Shown here piece after piece: positions 55,336 through 64,000 of a stretch of DNA of 64,000 nucleotides (within the stretch, counting starts at the first letter, position 1; the number at the start of each line of letters is the position of its first letter). Position numbers and translations under genes: made by a program. The notes beneath the pieces were generated by a model. The model did not search any database and was not told the DNA's origin. It worked only from the letters and a program-made list of their open reading frames with translations. This DNA comes from Novosphingobium decolorationis (GTDB lineage Bacteria > Pseudomonadota > Alphaproteobacteria > Sphingomonadales > Sphingomonadaceae), in assembly GCF_018417475.1 (NCBI RefSeq), contig NZ_CP054856.1:1457001-1521000 (forward strand), written 5' to 3'.

Positions 55336-56718
55336 TTACTTCTTGGTTGCGAAAGGGTTCTTCGCGCTGCGCAGGTTGAGCCGGATCGGCACCGCATCGA
55401 AGCCCAGCTCGCGCCGGATCCCGTTGATGAGATAGCGCTTGTAGCTTTCGGGCAGCATGTCGAGACGGGTCCCGAACAGGACGAAGCCCGGCGGGCGGGT
55501 CTTGGCCTGCGTGATGTAACGCAGCTTGATGCGCTTGCCTCCGGGCGCGGGCGGCGGGTTGGCCGACAGCGCATCGTCGAACCAGCGGTTGAGCGCCGAA
55601 GTCGGCACGCGCCGGCTCCACGCCTCGCGGATCGAGAAGGCCGCCGTCATGAGCTCGTCGAGGCCCTTGCCGGTGCGGCCCGAGATCGCCAGCAGCGGCA
55701 CGCCGCGCACTTGCGCCAGACCTTCGTTGAGCGCATCGCGAATGCCGTTGAACAGCGAACTGGCGTCCTCGGCCACGTCCCACTTGTTGATCGCGATCAT
55801 CAGCGCGCGGCCTTCCTCGAGCACCATCGAGGCGATCTTGAGGTCCTGGTGCTCAAGCCCGCGCGTCGCATCGAGCACGAGCACGACGACTTCGGCAAAG
55901 TCGATCGCGTGGCGCGCGTCCTGGACGGCCAGGCGCTCCAGCTTCTCGGTGACCTGCGCCTTCTTGCGCATGCCCGCCGTATCGATCAGGCGCACCTCGC
56001 GGTCCTCGTCCGTCTTGGGATCGTGCCAGACCCAGTCGATCGCGATCGAATCGCGCGTGATCCCGGCCTCGGGGCCGGTGAGCAGGCGATCTTCCTTGAG
56101 ATAGCGGTTGATGAGCGTGGACTTGCCCGCGTTGGGTCGCCCGACGATGGCCAGCTTGAGGGGGCCACGCAGCAGCGCTTCCTCGTCCTCTTCCTCCAGT
56201 TCGTCCTCTTCGGGCGGCTGGAGCGGCTCGAGATGGGGTAGCAGGCCCTCGAAGAGGTCGCCCATGCCCTCGCCGTGCTCGGCCGAGATCGCGACCGGAT
56301 CGCCCAGCCCTAGCGAATAGGCTTCGAGCAGGCCCGATTCGCCCGCACGGCCTTCAGCCTTGTTGGCAAGGAGGATGACCGGCACCGGCGAGGCGCGCAG
56401 CCACTGCGCGATTTCCTCGTCGAGCGGGGTCAGGCCCGCGCGCGCGTCCATCACGAAGAGGGCAACGTCCGCCGTGGCGAGCGCGGCCTCGGTCTGCTGG
56501 CGCATGCGCCCGGGCAGCGTTTCGGCCTCGTCGTCCTCCCACCCGGCGGTATCCACGATGGTGAAATCGAGGCCGAGGAGGTGCGCATCGCCGAAGCGAC
56601 GGTCGCGCGTCACGCCCGGCTGATCGTCCACAAGCGCAAGGCGCTTGCCGACGAGCCGGTTGAACAGCGTGGACTTGCCGACGTTGGGTCGGCCGATGAT
56701 GATGACTTGTGGAAGCAT
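55336..56718 (-). CDS. der: Ribosome biogenesis GTPase Der (EngA)
   Basis: 460-residue double GTPase that helps 50S assembly. The first G domain has GRPNVGKST (residues 9-17), DTAGWEDDE and NKAE. The second has GRPNAGKST, DTAGMRKK and NKWD. A C-terminal KH-like domain follows. An acidic linker (EEDELEEEDEEALL) joins the G domains. The ATG gives the standard MLPQVIIIGRPNVGKS, and the upstream open frame is not conserved. Confidence 0.97.
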   Translation of the reverse strand: MLPQVIIIGRPNVGKSTLFNRLVGKRLALVDDQPGVTRDRRFGDAHLLGLDFTIVDTAGWEDDEAETLPGRMRQQTEAALATADVALFVMDARAGLTPLDEEIAQWLRASPVPVILLANKAEGRAGESGLLEAYSLGLGDPVAISAEHGEGMGDLFEGLLPHLEPLQPPEEDELEEEDEEALLRGPLKLAIVGRPNAGKSTLINRYLKEDRLLTGPEAGITRDSIAIDWVWHDPKTDEDREVRLIDTAGMRKKAQVTEKLERLAVQDARHAIDFAEVVVLVLDATRGLEHQDLKIASMVLEEGRALMIAINKWDVAEDASSLFNGIRDALNEGLAQVRGVPLLAISGRTGKGLDELMTAAFSIREAWSRRVPTSALNRWFDDALSANPPPAPGGKRIKLRYITQAKTRPPGFVLFGTRLDMLPESYKRYLINGIRRELGFDAVPIRLNLRSAKNPFATKK

Positions 56719-56846
56719 GATTCCCACCCGATTGGGGACTTCGGAGCGGTTTGGCAAGAACTGTGCGCAGGCAAGGCAAATTCTTACCTGCCCGTTAACC
56801 GAACCTGACAGTCCATGAATAACTATCTCCGGGCAAACCCGGAGCC

Positions 56847-57488
56847 ATGACGGAACATCGCACCGCACGGACATTCGCCGCCCGATCAGCGCTTTGCATG
56901 GCCTTCAGCCTCGCCGCCTGGGGTCTGTTCACGGCCCCTGCCGGGGCCCGCGCCGACATCAGCGAGGTGCGCGAGCGCGCGTCCTCAGGCCTGCTCGAAT
57001 GCGTGCCCTTCGCCCGCGAAGTCTCCGGGATCCGCCTCTCGGGCGATGCCCATACCTGGTGGACGCAGGCCAAGGGGCGCTACGCGAGGGGCCATACGCC
57101 GCGCGTCGGGGCCGTGATGGCGATCCGGCCGCACGGCAATTCGCACAACGGCCATGTTGCGATGGTGAGCGAGGTGATCGATTCGCGCACGGTGCTGCTC
57201 ACCCACGCGAACTGGTCCTACCCCGGCAAGGTCGAGCGGGACGTGGCCGCGCTCGACGTGTCGCCCAACGGCGACTGGAGCGAAGTGCGCATCTGGTACG
57301 GCCCCTCGCAGACGCTGGGCGCCGCGCACTGGCCGGTCGATGGCTTCATCTACAACGCCGCTCCGCACACGCAGCTTGCGCGCACCGGGACGGCATCGGC
57401 GAATCGGAGCGAAGACACAAGGACGATCAGGGCCGCCTCGTCGTCCCGGTCCGATCCGATCGGCACCATCATCGCCGGAGCCTTCTGA
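56847..57488 (+). CDS. Exported CHAP-domain protein
   Basis: 213-residue protein with a signal peptide (cleaved near GARADI) and a CHAP domain. The catalytic Cys (about 52) is in LLECVPFAREVSGI and the His (about 102) in NGHVAMVSEV, followed by LLTHANWS. CHAP enzymes cut peptidoglycan peptides or act as amidases. The C-terminal 40 residues are Ser/Arg-rich and low in complexity. Divergent from der. Likely involved in cell-wall turnover. Confidence 0.85.
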   Translation: MTEHRTARTFAARSALCMAFSLAAWGLFTAPAGARADISEVRERASSGLLECVPFAREVSGIRLSGDAHTWWTQAKGRYARGHTPRVGAVMAIRPHGNSHNGHVAMVSEVIDSRTVLLTHANWSYPGKVERDVAALDVSPNGDWSEVRIWYGPSQTLGAAHWPVDGFIYNAAPHTQLARTGTASANRSEDTRTIRAASSSRSDPIGTIIAGAF

Positions 57489-57525
57489 GGTCCGGCGAGG
57501 ACAGCGCCTCACGAAATCCAGGAAA

Positions 57526-57813
57526 TCAGGCCTTGGCCACCGGTGCCTCGTCGCCGAGGTCTTCGTACCAGGCTTCGACCGGGCCTTTCAGCTTGATCGT
57601 CAGCGGGTTGCCGTGGCGGTCGAGCGAACGGCCCGCCTGCACGCGCACCCAGCCCTCGGAAATGCAGTATTCCTCGATGTTGGTGCGCACGGTACCCTTG
57701 AAGCGGATACCGATGCCGCGCTGCAGCTTCTCCGCATCGAAGTGCGGGCTGCGCGGGTTGATCGCGATGTGATCGGGCGGCACGTCGGGGCCGGCAGTGG
57801 TCTCTTCGGTCAT
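57526..57813 (-). CDS. DUF3297 family protein
   Basis: 95-residue conserved protein of unknown function: DHIAINPRSPHFDAEKLQRG, VRTNIEEYCISEGWVR, then GNPLTIKLKGPVEAWYED. No signal or membrane segment. The start MTEETTAGPDVPPD replaces a longer open frame. Found in many proteobacteria, where it is usually stand-alone as here. Confidence 0.88.
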   Translation of the reverse strand: MTEETTAGPDVPPDHIAINPRSPHFDAEKLQRGIGIRFKGTVRTNIEEYCISEGWVRVQAGRSLDRHGNPLTIKLKGPVEAWYEDLGDEAPVAKA

Positions 57814-57917
57814 GGGGTGCGATTTAGAGCCCCTTGCGCCCCTGTCAATCGAGCGATGAAAAGAGGGCTTGCCAAGCCCATTTGGATCGCCTAGTGGCGC
57901 CTTCCGCACTTGGTAGC

Positions 57918-57992
57918 GGGCGCGTAGCTCAGCGGTAGAGCACACCCTTCACACGGGTGGGGTCACAGGTTCAATCCCTGTCGCGCCCACCA
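57918..57992 (+). tRNA. tRNA-Val (anticodon CAC)
   Basis: 75-nt cloverleaf with encoded CCA: acceptor GGGCGCG/CGCGCCC, D-arm GTAGCTCAGCGGTAGAGC, anticodon arm CACCC-TTCACAC-GGGTG, T-arm ACAGGTTCAATCCCTGT. Confidence 0.95.
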
Positions 57993-58121
57993 TCCTACCC
58001 GGATGGTTTCGATTTCGCACCAAGGCGATTTTCCCGACATTTCCAGATTGCGCGACATCAACAAGCGTTCGTGCGTCCTGGTGTATCCTTGCCTCCCATC
58101 ATCCCCTGGGAGAGATACGCC

Positions 58122-58313
58122 ATGTTCAAGGCCAATGTCGGCGGGATCGACCGCCTGCTTCGCATCGCGCTTGGTATCGTTCTGATCGCGCTGGTTTTTG
58201 TAGGACCCAAGACGCCGTGGGGCTGGATCGGCGTGATCCCGCTCGTCACCGGGTTCGTACGGATCTGCCCGCTCTATACCCTCCTGGGGATTCGCACCTG
58301 TCCCAGAGACTGA
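58122..58313 (+). CDS. DUF2892 small membrane protein
   Basis: 63-residue protein with two hydrophobic segments (RLLRIALGIVLIALVFVG and WIGVIPLVTGFVRICPLYTLLG) and a Cys-containing C-terminus (GIRTCPRD). Matches the DUF2892/YgaP membrane-domain family, sometimes fused to rhodanese domains. The ATG has GGGAGAG upstream. No rhodanese is adjacent. Confidence 0.88.
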   Translation: MFKANVGGIDRLLRIALGIVLIALVFVGPKTPWGWIGVIPLVTGFVRICPLYTLLGIRTCPRD

Positions 58314-58378
58314 CGCCAGCCCCGACAGGCGCGTTCTCCCGCTTGCGCCGGCACGGCTGAGGCGGCATAGCCCGCCCC

Positions 58379-59659
58379 ATGCACGATATCCGTTCGATCC
58401 GCGAGAATCCCGCAGCCTTCGACGCCGGCATGGCGCGTCGCTCGGTGGAGCCGCAGTCCGCCCAGATCCTGGCCCTCGACGAGCAGCGCCGCGCGCTCGC
58501 CACCCGCGCGCAGGAAGGCCAGAGCCGCCGCAACGAGGCCTCCAAGGCCATCGGCAAGGCGATGGGCCAGGGCGACACCGCGACCGCCGAGGCGCTCAAG
58601 GCCGAAGTCGCCGCGCTCAAGGAGAGCCTGCCCGCGCTCGAGGCCGAGGAAAAGGCCGTCACCGCCCAGCTCAACGAGCTGCTGGCCGCGCTTCCCAACA
58701 TCCCCGTCGACGAAGTGCCCGAGGGCGCGGACGAGAACGACAACGTCGAAGTCGCCAAGTGGGGCACGCCGGGCACGTATGCCTTCACGCCCAGGGAGCA
58801 CGCCGACATCGGCCCCGCGCTCGGCCTCGACTTCGAGACCGGCGCGAAGATCTCGGGCGCGCGTTTCACCTTCCTGAAAGGCCAGATGGCGCGCCTCCAC
58901 CGCGCGCTCGCCCAGTTCATGCTCGACACGCAGACCACGGCCAACGGCTTCATGGAATGCAACGTGCCGCTGCTCGTCAAGGACGAGACCGCCTACGGCA
59001 CCGGCCAGTTGCCCAAGTTCTCGGAAGACCTGTTCCAGACCACCGATGGCCGCTGGCTGATTCCGACCGCGGAGGTTTCGCTGACCAACGCGGTGCAGGG
59101 TGAGATCGTCGACAACGCCGAACTCCCCTTGCGCATGACCGCGCTCACCCCCTGCTTCCGTTCGGAAGCGGGCGCAGCGGGGCGCGACACGCGCGGCTTC
59201 ATCCGCCAGCACCAGTTCGAGAAGGTCGAGCTTGTCACCGTGTGCCGCCCCGAGGAGAGCGAAGCCGAGCACGAAAAGATGGTGGCCGCGGCCGAAGGCA
59301 TCCTCCAGGCGCTCGAGCTCCCCTACCGCAAGGTACTGCTGTGCAGCGGCGACATGGGCGCGACCGCGAAGAAGACCTTCGATCTTGAAGTCTGGCTGCC
59401 CGGCCAGGGCGCCTACCGCGAGATCAGCTCGATCTCGAACTGCGGCGACTTCCAGGCCCGCCGCATGAACGCGCGCTACAAGCCCGAAGGCTCCAAGAAG
59501 ACCGAGTTCCTGCACACGCTCAACGGCTCGGGCCTTGCCGTGGGCCGCACGCTCGTTGCCGTGCTGGAAAACTACCAGCAGGAGGACGGCTCGGTGCGTG
59601 TGCCCGAAGTCCTCAAGCCCTGGATGGGCGGCCTCGAGGCCCTCACCCCGCTCCGCTAA
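58379..59659 (+). CDS. serS: Seryl-tRNA synthetase
   Basis: 426-residue class II aminoacyl-tRNA synthetase. An N-terminal coiled-coil arm (about 30-100, Ala/Glu/Lys rich) contacts tRNA. The catalytic domain has motif 2 ([17 protein letters not shown]), the Ser-binding [15 protein letters not shown] and motif 3 ([18 protein letters not shown]). A start [14 protein letters not shown] is standard. Followed by a strong terminator. Confidence 0.97.
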   Translation: MHDIRSIRENPAAFDAGMARRSVEPQSAQILALDEQRRALATRAQEGQSRRNEASKAIGKAMGQGDTATAEALKAEVAALKESLPALEAEEKAVTAQLNELLAALPNIPVDEVPEGADENDNVEVAKWGTPGTYAFTPREHADIGPALGLDFETGAKISGARFTFLKGQMARLHRALAQFMLDTQTTANGFMECNVPLLVKDETAYGTGQLPKFSEDLFQTTDGRWLIPTAEVSLTNAVQGEIVDNAELPLRMTALTPCFRSEAGAAGRDTRGFIRQHQFEKVELVTVCRPEESEAEHEKMVAAAEGILQALELPYRKVLLCSGDMGATAKKTFDLEVWLPGQGAYREISSISNCGDFQARRMNARYKPEGSKKTEFLHTLNGSGLAVGRTLVAVLENYQQEDGSVRVPEVLKPWMGGLEALTPLR

Positions 59660-59666
59660 GAGAGGT

Positions 59667-59697
59667 GACGGGGCCCTGCACGGGCCCCGTCCTTTTC
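59667..59697 (+). terminator. Rho-independent terminator of serS
   Basis: A perfect 10-bp stem, GACGGGGCCC/GGGCCCCGTC, with a short loop and CTTTTCC tail, 8 bp beyond the stop. Confidence 0.9.
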
Positions 59698-59735
59698 CCA
59701 CCCGACCTGTCAACGACTGCCCTTGCGAGATTTCC

Positions 59736-60500
59736 ATGCGTATCCTCCTCACCAACGACGATGGCATCAACGCCCCCGGACTCTACGTGCTGGAGAAGAT
59801 CGCCGCCCAGCTTTCGGACGACATCTGGATCTGCGCGCCGAGCGAGGAGCAGTCGGGGGCGGGGCATTCGCTCACGCTCAACCGGCCAGTGCGGCTGCGC
59901 GAACATGCCCCGCGCCGCTTCTCGGTGACGGGCACGCCCACCGATTCGGTGACGATGGCGCTGCGCAAGGTGCTGCCCGGCAAGCCCGACCTCATCCTCT
60001 CGGGCGTCAACCGCGGCGCGAACCTGGGCGATGACATCACCTATTCGGGCACCGTTTCGGCGGCGATGGAAGGCGCGCTGGCAGGCATTCCCGCCATTGC
60101 GATGAGCCAGCTCATCACGCGTAACGATTCCGGCCACGACGTCAGCTTCTCGGCGGCCGAGGAATGGGGTGCCAAGGTGCTGAAGCCGCTGGTGGAGGCC
60201 GAGTTCGCCCCGCGCACCCTCCTCAACGTCAACTTCCCCGCGCTGCCGGGCAAGGACGTGAAGGGCGTGCGCGTCGTGCGCCAGGGCTTCCACGATTACG
60301 AACGTGGCACGCTTGTCGAATCGGTCGACCCGCGCGGTTTTCCCTATTTCTGGTTCGGCCTCCAGGGCATCGAGCACACGATCGGCGCCAACACCGACCT
60401 TGAAGCCACCTCGGAAGGTTTCGTCTCGGTCACCCCGCTCCAGCTCGACCTGACGCACGAGGCCTCGCTCGCCGCGCTTGCCCAGCGATTCGAAGCATGA
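59736..60500 (+). CDS. surE: 5'-nucleotidase SurE
   Basis: 254-residue metal-dependent nucleoside 5'-monophosphate phosphatase. The N-terminus MRILLTNDDGINAPGL carries the Asp-Asp metal site. Further signatures are EQSGAGHSLTL, GTPTDSV and LSGVNRGANLGDDITYSGTV. Its stop overlaps the next ATG (ATGA, 60497-60500), the common surE-nlpD order seen in many proteobacteria (pcm is missing here). Confidence 0.96.
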   Translation: MRILLTNDDGINAPGLYVLEKIAAQLSDDIWICAPSEEQSGAGHSLTLNRPVRLREHAPRRFSVTGTPTDSVTMALRKVLPGKPDLILSGVNRGANLGDDITYSGTVSAAMEGALAGIPAIAMSQLITRNDSGHDVSFSAAEEWGAKVLKPLVEAEFAPRTLLNVNFPALPGKDVKGVRVVRQGFHDYERGTLVESVDPRGFPYFWFGLQGIEHTIGANTDLEATSEGFVSVTPLQLDLTHEASLAALAQRFEA

Positions 60501-61711
60501 AGCGCCTTACCGGAGCGGTGGCCCTCGCGCTGGCCCTGCCCACATGCGCTCTTGCCGCCCCCGCGTCCCAGGAAAGCACGCACGTTGTCGCCCCCGGCGA
60601 GACGCTGAACGGCATCGCCAACCGCGCAGGGGTCTCACCCGACGCGCTCGCGCGCGCCAACGGGCTTGAGCCGCCCTATGTCGTGCGCCTCGGCCAGAGC
60701 CTGACGATCCCGCGCAGCGCCGCCACGACCAGAGCCGCTGCCCCCAAGGCCGCACCGGCTCGGGAGGCGCGCACCTACACCGTCACCTCGGGTGAGACCC
60801 TGAACGGCATCGCCAACCGCACCGGCGTCTCCCCGGCCGAGCTCGCCCGGGCCAACGGCCTTGCCGAGCCTTATGGGGTGCGCATCGGGCAGACGCTCAC
60901 CATTCCGGGCACGCAGGCTCCCAAGGCACCGTCCGCCCCCGCCCCGACCTCGCAGCCCGCCCCCGAATTCAAGGGCGAGACCTACCTGGTCAAGAGCGGC
61001 GAGACGCTGGGCGGCGTTGCCCAGCGTACCGGCGTCGCGCGCGTGCTCATTGCCGAGGCCAACGGGCTCGAACCGCCCTACGTGCTCAAGGTCGGCCAGC
61101 GCCTCGCCATCCCGCGCACCCGCCGCCATACCGTGGCCAAGGGCGACAGCGGCTTTTCCATCGCGCTCGAATACGGCGTGCCCTGGGACGCCATTGCCGT
61201 GGCCAGCGGAATCGAACCGGACGCCTCTGTGCGTCCCGGGCAGGAACTCGTCATCCCCTCGCTTGTCGCGACCAGGGCAACCCCAGCGGCCGCGACGGCA
61301 ACTACGGCGCCCAAGCCCGCAGCCCCGGCACCGAGCACCCGCTTCCTCTGGCCGGTAAAGGGCCCCATCAACAGGGGCTTCAAGCTCGGGTCCGACTACC
61401 ACGACGGTCTCGACATCAAGGCCGCACGCGGCACGATGGTGCGCGCCGCCGCAGCGGGAACGGTGCGTTTTGCCGGGCTGGAGAAGGAACAGTTCGGCAA
61501 CCTCGTCGTCATCGACCATGGCGGTGACTGGTTCACCGCCTACGCCTTCCTCAGCCGCATCACCGTCAAGAACGGCACCAACGTCGCCAAGGGTGAGCGC
61601 ATCGGGCTGGTCGGCGATACGGGCGAGGCCAAGGGCAACGAGCTCCACTTCGAGATCCGCCACGACGGCGCGCCGGTGAACCCGGTGGACGAATTGCCCA
61701 AGGCTCCCTAA
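60497..61711 (+). CDS. LysM / LytM-domain protein (NlpD-like)
   Basis: 404-residue exported protein with a signal peptide (MKRLTGAVALALALPTCALA). Four LysM-type repeats (about 33-80, 90-138, 155-205, 207-255) bind glycan. A C-terminal M23/LytM domain (about 285-400) follows. It keeps HDGLD (HxxxD), but the first His of the HxH is replaced (NELHFEIR) and YAHL reads YAFL, so it is probably an amidase activator and not an endopeptidase, as for NlpD/EnvC. Coupled to surE. Confidence 0.88.
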   Translation: MKRLTGAVALALALPTCALAAPASQESTHVVAPGETLNGIANRAGVSPDALARANGLEPPYVVRLGQSLTIPRSAATTRAAAPKAAPAREARTYTVTSGETLNGIANRTGVSPAELARANGLAEPYGVRIGQTLTIPGTQAPKAPSAPAPTSQPAPEFKGETYLVKSGETLGGVAQRTGVARVLIAEANGLEPPYVLKVGQRLAIPRTRRHTVAKGDSGFSIALEYGVPWDAIAVASGIEPDASVRPGQELVIPSLVATRATPAAATATTAPKPAAPAPSTRFLWPVKGPINRGFKLGSDYHDGLDIKAARGTMVRAAAAGTVRFAGLEKEQFGNLVVIDHGGDWFTAYAFLSRITVKNGTNVAKGERIGLVGDTGEAKGNELHFEIRHDGAPVNPVDELPKAP

Positions 61712-61722
61712 GCCTTGGCCCC

Positions 61723-62787
61723 ATGCTGAAATCACAGCGCCCCCGGCGACGTCCCCTTCCCGCCATGTTCAAGCCGCTACGCCGCGCGCTCGCCGTGCCG
61801 GTCTGGGCGGACGTGGCGCTGCGCATCGGGGCGGCGCTCGCGCTCATCTCGATCGTCGTGCTGGTCCACTGGCTCGACCGCGATGGCCTGCGCGACAGCT
61901 TCGATGGCGAAGTCAGCTTCCTCGACGTCGTCTATTTCACGATGATCTCGATCACCACGACCGGGTTTGGCGACATTGCGCCGGTCAGCGACAAGTCGCG
62001 GCTGGTCGAAGCCATCATCGTCACCCCGATCCGTCTGGCCGTCATCTACATCTTCGTCGGCACGGCCTACAATTTCATCATCAAGCGCAGCTGGGAGAAG
62101 TGGCGCATGAAGCGCATCCAGGAACGCCTCGAGGACCATATCGTCGTGCTCGGTTACGGCGTCAGCGGCTCCGAAGCGGTGGCCGAGCTGATCGCCCGCG
62201 ACACCGATCCCTCGTGCATCGTCGTCATCGACCCCTCCCCGGCACGCCTCGCGCTGGCCGAACAGGCCGGGTGCAACGTGCTGGAGGGCGACGCCACCCG
62301 CGACGAGACCCTGAACGCGGTGCGCATCAACCGCGCCCGCACGGTCCTTGTCTCGGCCGGGCGCGACGACACCACCATCCTCATCATCCTGACCGCCCGC
62401 CACATGGCCCCCAAGGTCCCGATTACCGCCGTCGTGCGCGCGGACGACAACGAACTGCTCGCCCGCCAGGCAGGCGCGGACAACGTCATCAACCCGGTGC
62501 GTTTCACAGGGCTCCTGCTGGCCGGTTCCGCCGAGGGCAAGCACATCTCGGAATACCTCTCCGACCTCGCCTCGGTGACCGGCCGGGTCCAGCTTGTCGA
62601 GCGCCCCGTCGCCAGGGACGAGATCGGCCGCCCCCTTGCCGAGATCACCACCGGCAAGGGCCTTCGCATCTATCGCGGCACCAGGGCCATCGGCTTCTGG
62701 CAGGACGAGGCGCACACGCTGGAGCCGGGCGATATCGTCGTCGAGATCACGTCCACGGGCTGGGAAGAGGACGATCCGACACCCTGA
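61723..62787 (+). CDS. Potassium channel with RCK (TrkA-N) domain
   Basis: 354-residue membrane protein with one hydrophobic segment (LRIGAALALISIVVLVHW), a pore loop with selectivity filter TTTGFGD, a second helix (AVIYIFVGTAYNFII) and cytoplasmic RCK-N (VVLGYGVSGSEAVAEL, Rossmann GxGxxG-like, about 145) and RCK-C domains. Forms a regulated K+ channel like Kch/MthK. The start at 61723 or 61765 (MFKPLRR) is possible. Confidence 0.92.
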   Translation: MLKSQRPRRRPLPAMFKPLRRALAVPVWADVALRIGAALALISIVVLVHWLDRDGLRDSFDGEVSFLDVVYFTMISITTTGFGDIAPVSDKSRLVEAIIVTPIRLAVIYIFVGTAYNFIIKRSWEKWRMKRIQERLEDHIVVLGYGVSGSEAVAELIARDTDPSCIVVIDPSPARLALAEQAGCNVLEGDATRDETLNAVRINRARTVLVSAGRDDTTILIILTARHMAPKVPITAVVRADDNELLARQAGADNVINPVRFTGLLLAGSAEGKHISEYLSDLASVTGRVQLVERPVARDEIGRPLAEITTGKGLRIYRGTRAIGFWQDEAHTLEPGDIVVEITSTGWEEDDPTP

Positions 62788-62802
62788 TGAGCGCAGTCAG
62801 CC

Positions 62803-63192
62803 TCAGCCCAGCAGCCAGAACACCACCGCCATGGCCAGGTAGATCACCGGCCAGAACAGGCAGTCGGCCAGGAACTGGGGCGCCTGGGTGCGGTTGCGCG
62901 AATTGGTGATCCACACCGCCGGGATCACGAAGGCCAGCGCGATGCCGCCGGTCTGCATGAAGTAGAGCCAGGGCTTGGCCTGCAGCGTCGCCGCACCGAT
63001 CCGGGCGAAGGAATGGCCGAACATGGCCGCGGCCAGGAAACAGGCGAGCGTGACCCCGACATAGGCCCCCACGCGGCGCGCCGGACGCGGCTGGAAGCGG
63101 CGTTCCTGCAGCGGAAGCCCATTCCACAGCAGGCCGATGACCATCGCCACGATCGTCGCCAGCACCACCGCCAGCCAGTTTACAGGACCCAT
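62803..63192 (-). CDS. DUF1761-like small membrane protein
   Basis: 129-residue protein with four hydrophobic segments (LAVVLATIVAMVIGLLW, VGAYVGVTLACFLAAAMF, MQTGGIALAFVIPAVWI, FWPVIYLAMAVVFWLLG). Fits the DUF1761 family of unknown function. The ATG follows AGGAAAGAG. It converges on the K+ channel gene (15 bp apart) and is divergent from rimO. Confidence 0.82.
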   Translation of the reverse strand: MGPVNWLAVVLATIVAMVIGLLWNGLPLQERRFQPRPARRVGAYVGVTLACFLAAAMFGHSFARIGAATLQAKPWLYFMQTGGIALAFVIPAVWITNSRNRTQAPQFLADCLFWPVIYLAMAVVFWLLG

Positions 63193-63340
63193 CTCTTTCC
63201 TCGTTCTTCGGAATTGCCCTGTCCTTGCAGCCTGAGCCTTGAGAAACAAGGCCTTGGTCCTCGTGAACTCCACAGGTCGCGACCAAGCGTTCGTTTTGCG
63301 TGACTCCGCGCCGCAAAGCGCGTATCGGGCGCCCCATCCC

Positions 63341-64000
63341 ATGGCTATTGAAATTCCCTCTCCGCCCAAGGTCGGCATGGTCAGCCTCGGCTGCCCCAAG
63401 GCGCTCGTCGATTCCGAGCGTATCCTCACGCGCCTGCGTGCCGACGGCTACACGATGAGCCCCGACTATGCGGGTGCCGACGTCGTCCTCGTCAACACCT
63501 GCGGCTTTCTCGATTCCGCCAAGGAGGAAAGCCTTGCCGCGATCGGCGAAGCGATGGCCGAGAACGGCCGCGTGATCGTCACCGGCTGCATGGGCAACGA
63601 GGCCGACGCTATCCGTGCGCGCTTCCCCGACGTGCTCGCCATTACCGGCGCACATCAGTACGAGGACGTGGTGGGCGCCGTGCACGACGCAGCCCCGCCG
63701 GAGCTTTCGCCTTACGTCGACCTCATCCCGCAGGCGCGCGGCGGCGAATTCACCCCCGACAGCGCGGACGGCGGCATCAAGTTGACCCCCCGCCACTACG
63801 GCTATCTCAAGATTTCCGAGGGCTGCAACCACGCCTGCTCGTTCTGCATCATCCCTTCGCTGCGCGGCAAGCTCGCCAGCCGGCGGATCGATGCGGTGCT
63901 GCGCGAGGCGGAGAAGCTGGTCCAGGCTGGCACGCGCGAACTGCTCGTCATCAGCCAGGACACCTCGGCCTATGGTGTCGATGTGCGCCACGAGGAGCGC
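63341..64000 (+). CDS. rimO: Ribosomal protein S12 methylthiotransferase RimO, 3'-truncated
   Basis: The first 220 residues of a radical SAM enzyme that methylthiolates Asp of ribosomal protein S12. The N-terminal UPF0004 domain has [29 protein letters not shown] and VTGCMGNEA, giving the three Cys of one cluster. The radical SAM motif CNHACSFC follows. The S12-type [10 protein letters not shown] distinguishes it from MiaB. The window ends before the TRAM domain. Confidence 0.95.
   Translation, partial: MAIEIPSPPKVGMVSLGCPKALVDSERILTRLRADGYTMSPDYAGADVVLVNTCGFLDSAKEESLAAIGEAMAENGRVIVTGCMGNEADAIRARFPDVLAITGAHQYEDVVGAVHDAAPPELSPYVDLIPQARGGEFTPDSADGGIKLTPRHYGYLKISEGCNHACSFCIIPSLRGKLASRRIDAVLREAEKLVQAGTRELLVISQDTSAYGVDVRHEER

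Overview
The window is GC-rich, densely packed chromosomal DNA from an alphaproteobacterium, most likely a member of the Sphingomonadales (Sphingomonadaceae or Erythrobacteraceae). Signs of this are the ChpT phosphotransferase, the alphaproteobacterial RNase P RNA, a TonB-dependent receptor of the sphingomonad type, a trigger factor with a Lys/Ala tail, an inactive dihydroorotase coupled to pyrB, and DUF3297. The genus cannot be fixed from this sequence. Nearly all genes are core housekeeping genes. I see no prophage, integrase, CRISPR array, toxin-antitoxin pair or defence island.

Layout. 0-6.6 kb: the 3' part of valS, an Excalibur-domain membrane protein, a GNAT-like secreted protein, queE and a MATE exporter. 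6.6-13.5 kb: a HerA-like ATPase, a TauE/SafE-type exporter coupled to a TIGR02186 protein, an NfrB-like glycosyltransferase coupled to an NfrA_C-like protein, and gloA. 13.7-21.6 kb: a PPP phosphatase, rnpB, a peptidoglycan amidase, chpT, a JAMM peptidase, an RluA-family synthase, rpoH, a membrane diguanylate cyclase and mtgA. 21.8-23.7 kb: one group II intron. 23.8-39.1 kb: a TonB receptor, a CDF transporter, clpX, clpP, a GT-C-like membrane protein, tig, tRNA-Leu, sppA, pyrB and an inactive dihydroorotase. 39.2-45.0 kb: three head-to-tail copies of the same group II intron. 45.0-51.9 kb: two SPOR-domain proteins around an orphan ParA-type ATPase, a DUF418 protein, bfd, bfr and a nitronate monooxygenase. 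51.9-64 kb: an S9 peptidase, an AI-2E transporter, der, a CHAP protein, DUF3297, tRNA-Val, serS, surE with an NlpD-like gene, a K+ channel and the 5' part of rimO.

The most notable content is the mobile and repeated DNA. Four nearly identical group IIC-type introns lie on the minus strand. The solitary copy and the outermost copy of the array each begin exactly at the end of the U-tract of a Rho-independent terminator. Three copies form a perfect tandem array. Each copy's maturase reading frame is broken at different places by 1-2 nt indels, yet combining the copies restores almost the whole frame, which suggests uncorrected consensus errors more than decay. A second family, a two-hairpin intergenic element of about 115 bp whose central arms appear to covary, occurs four times. 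Two of its copies share their full 3' flank with the introns, so a 15.5-kb core-gene segment is bracketed by direct repeats of about 2 kb.

Several genes form coupled units: queE-MATE, TSUP-TIGR02186 (GTGA overlap), nfrB-like/nfrA-like (ATGA overlap), pyrB-pseudo-dihydroorotase (ATGA overlap), surE-NlpD-like (ATGA overlap) and ParA-SPOR (40 bp apart). Candidate regulatory sites are a palindrome between the GNAT-like gene and queE, a palindrome before bfd, a heat-shock-like -35 before clpP, and three one-mismatch CtrA-like boxes.
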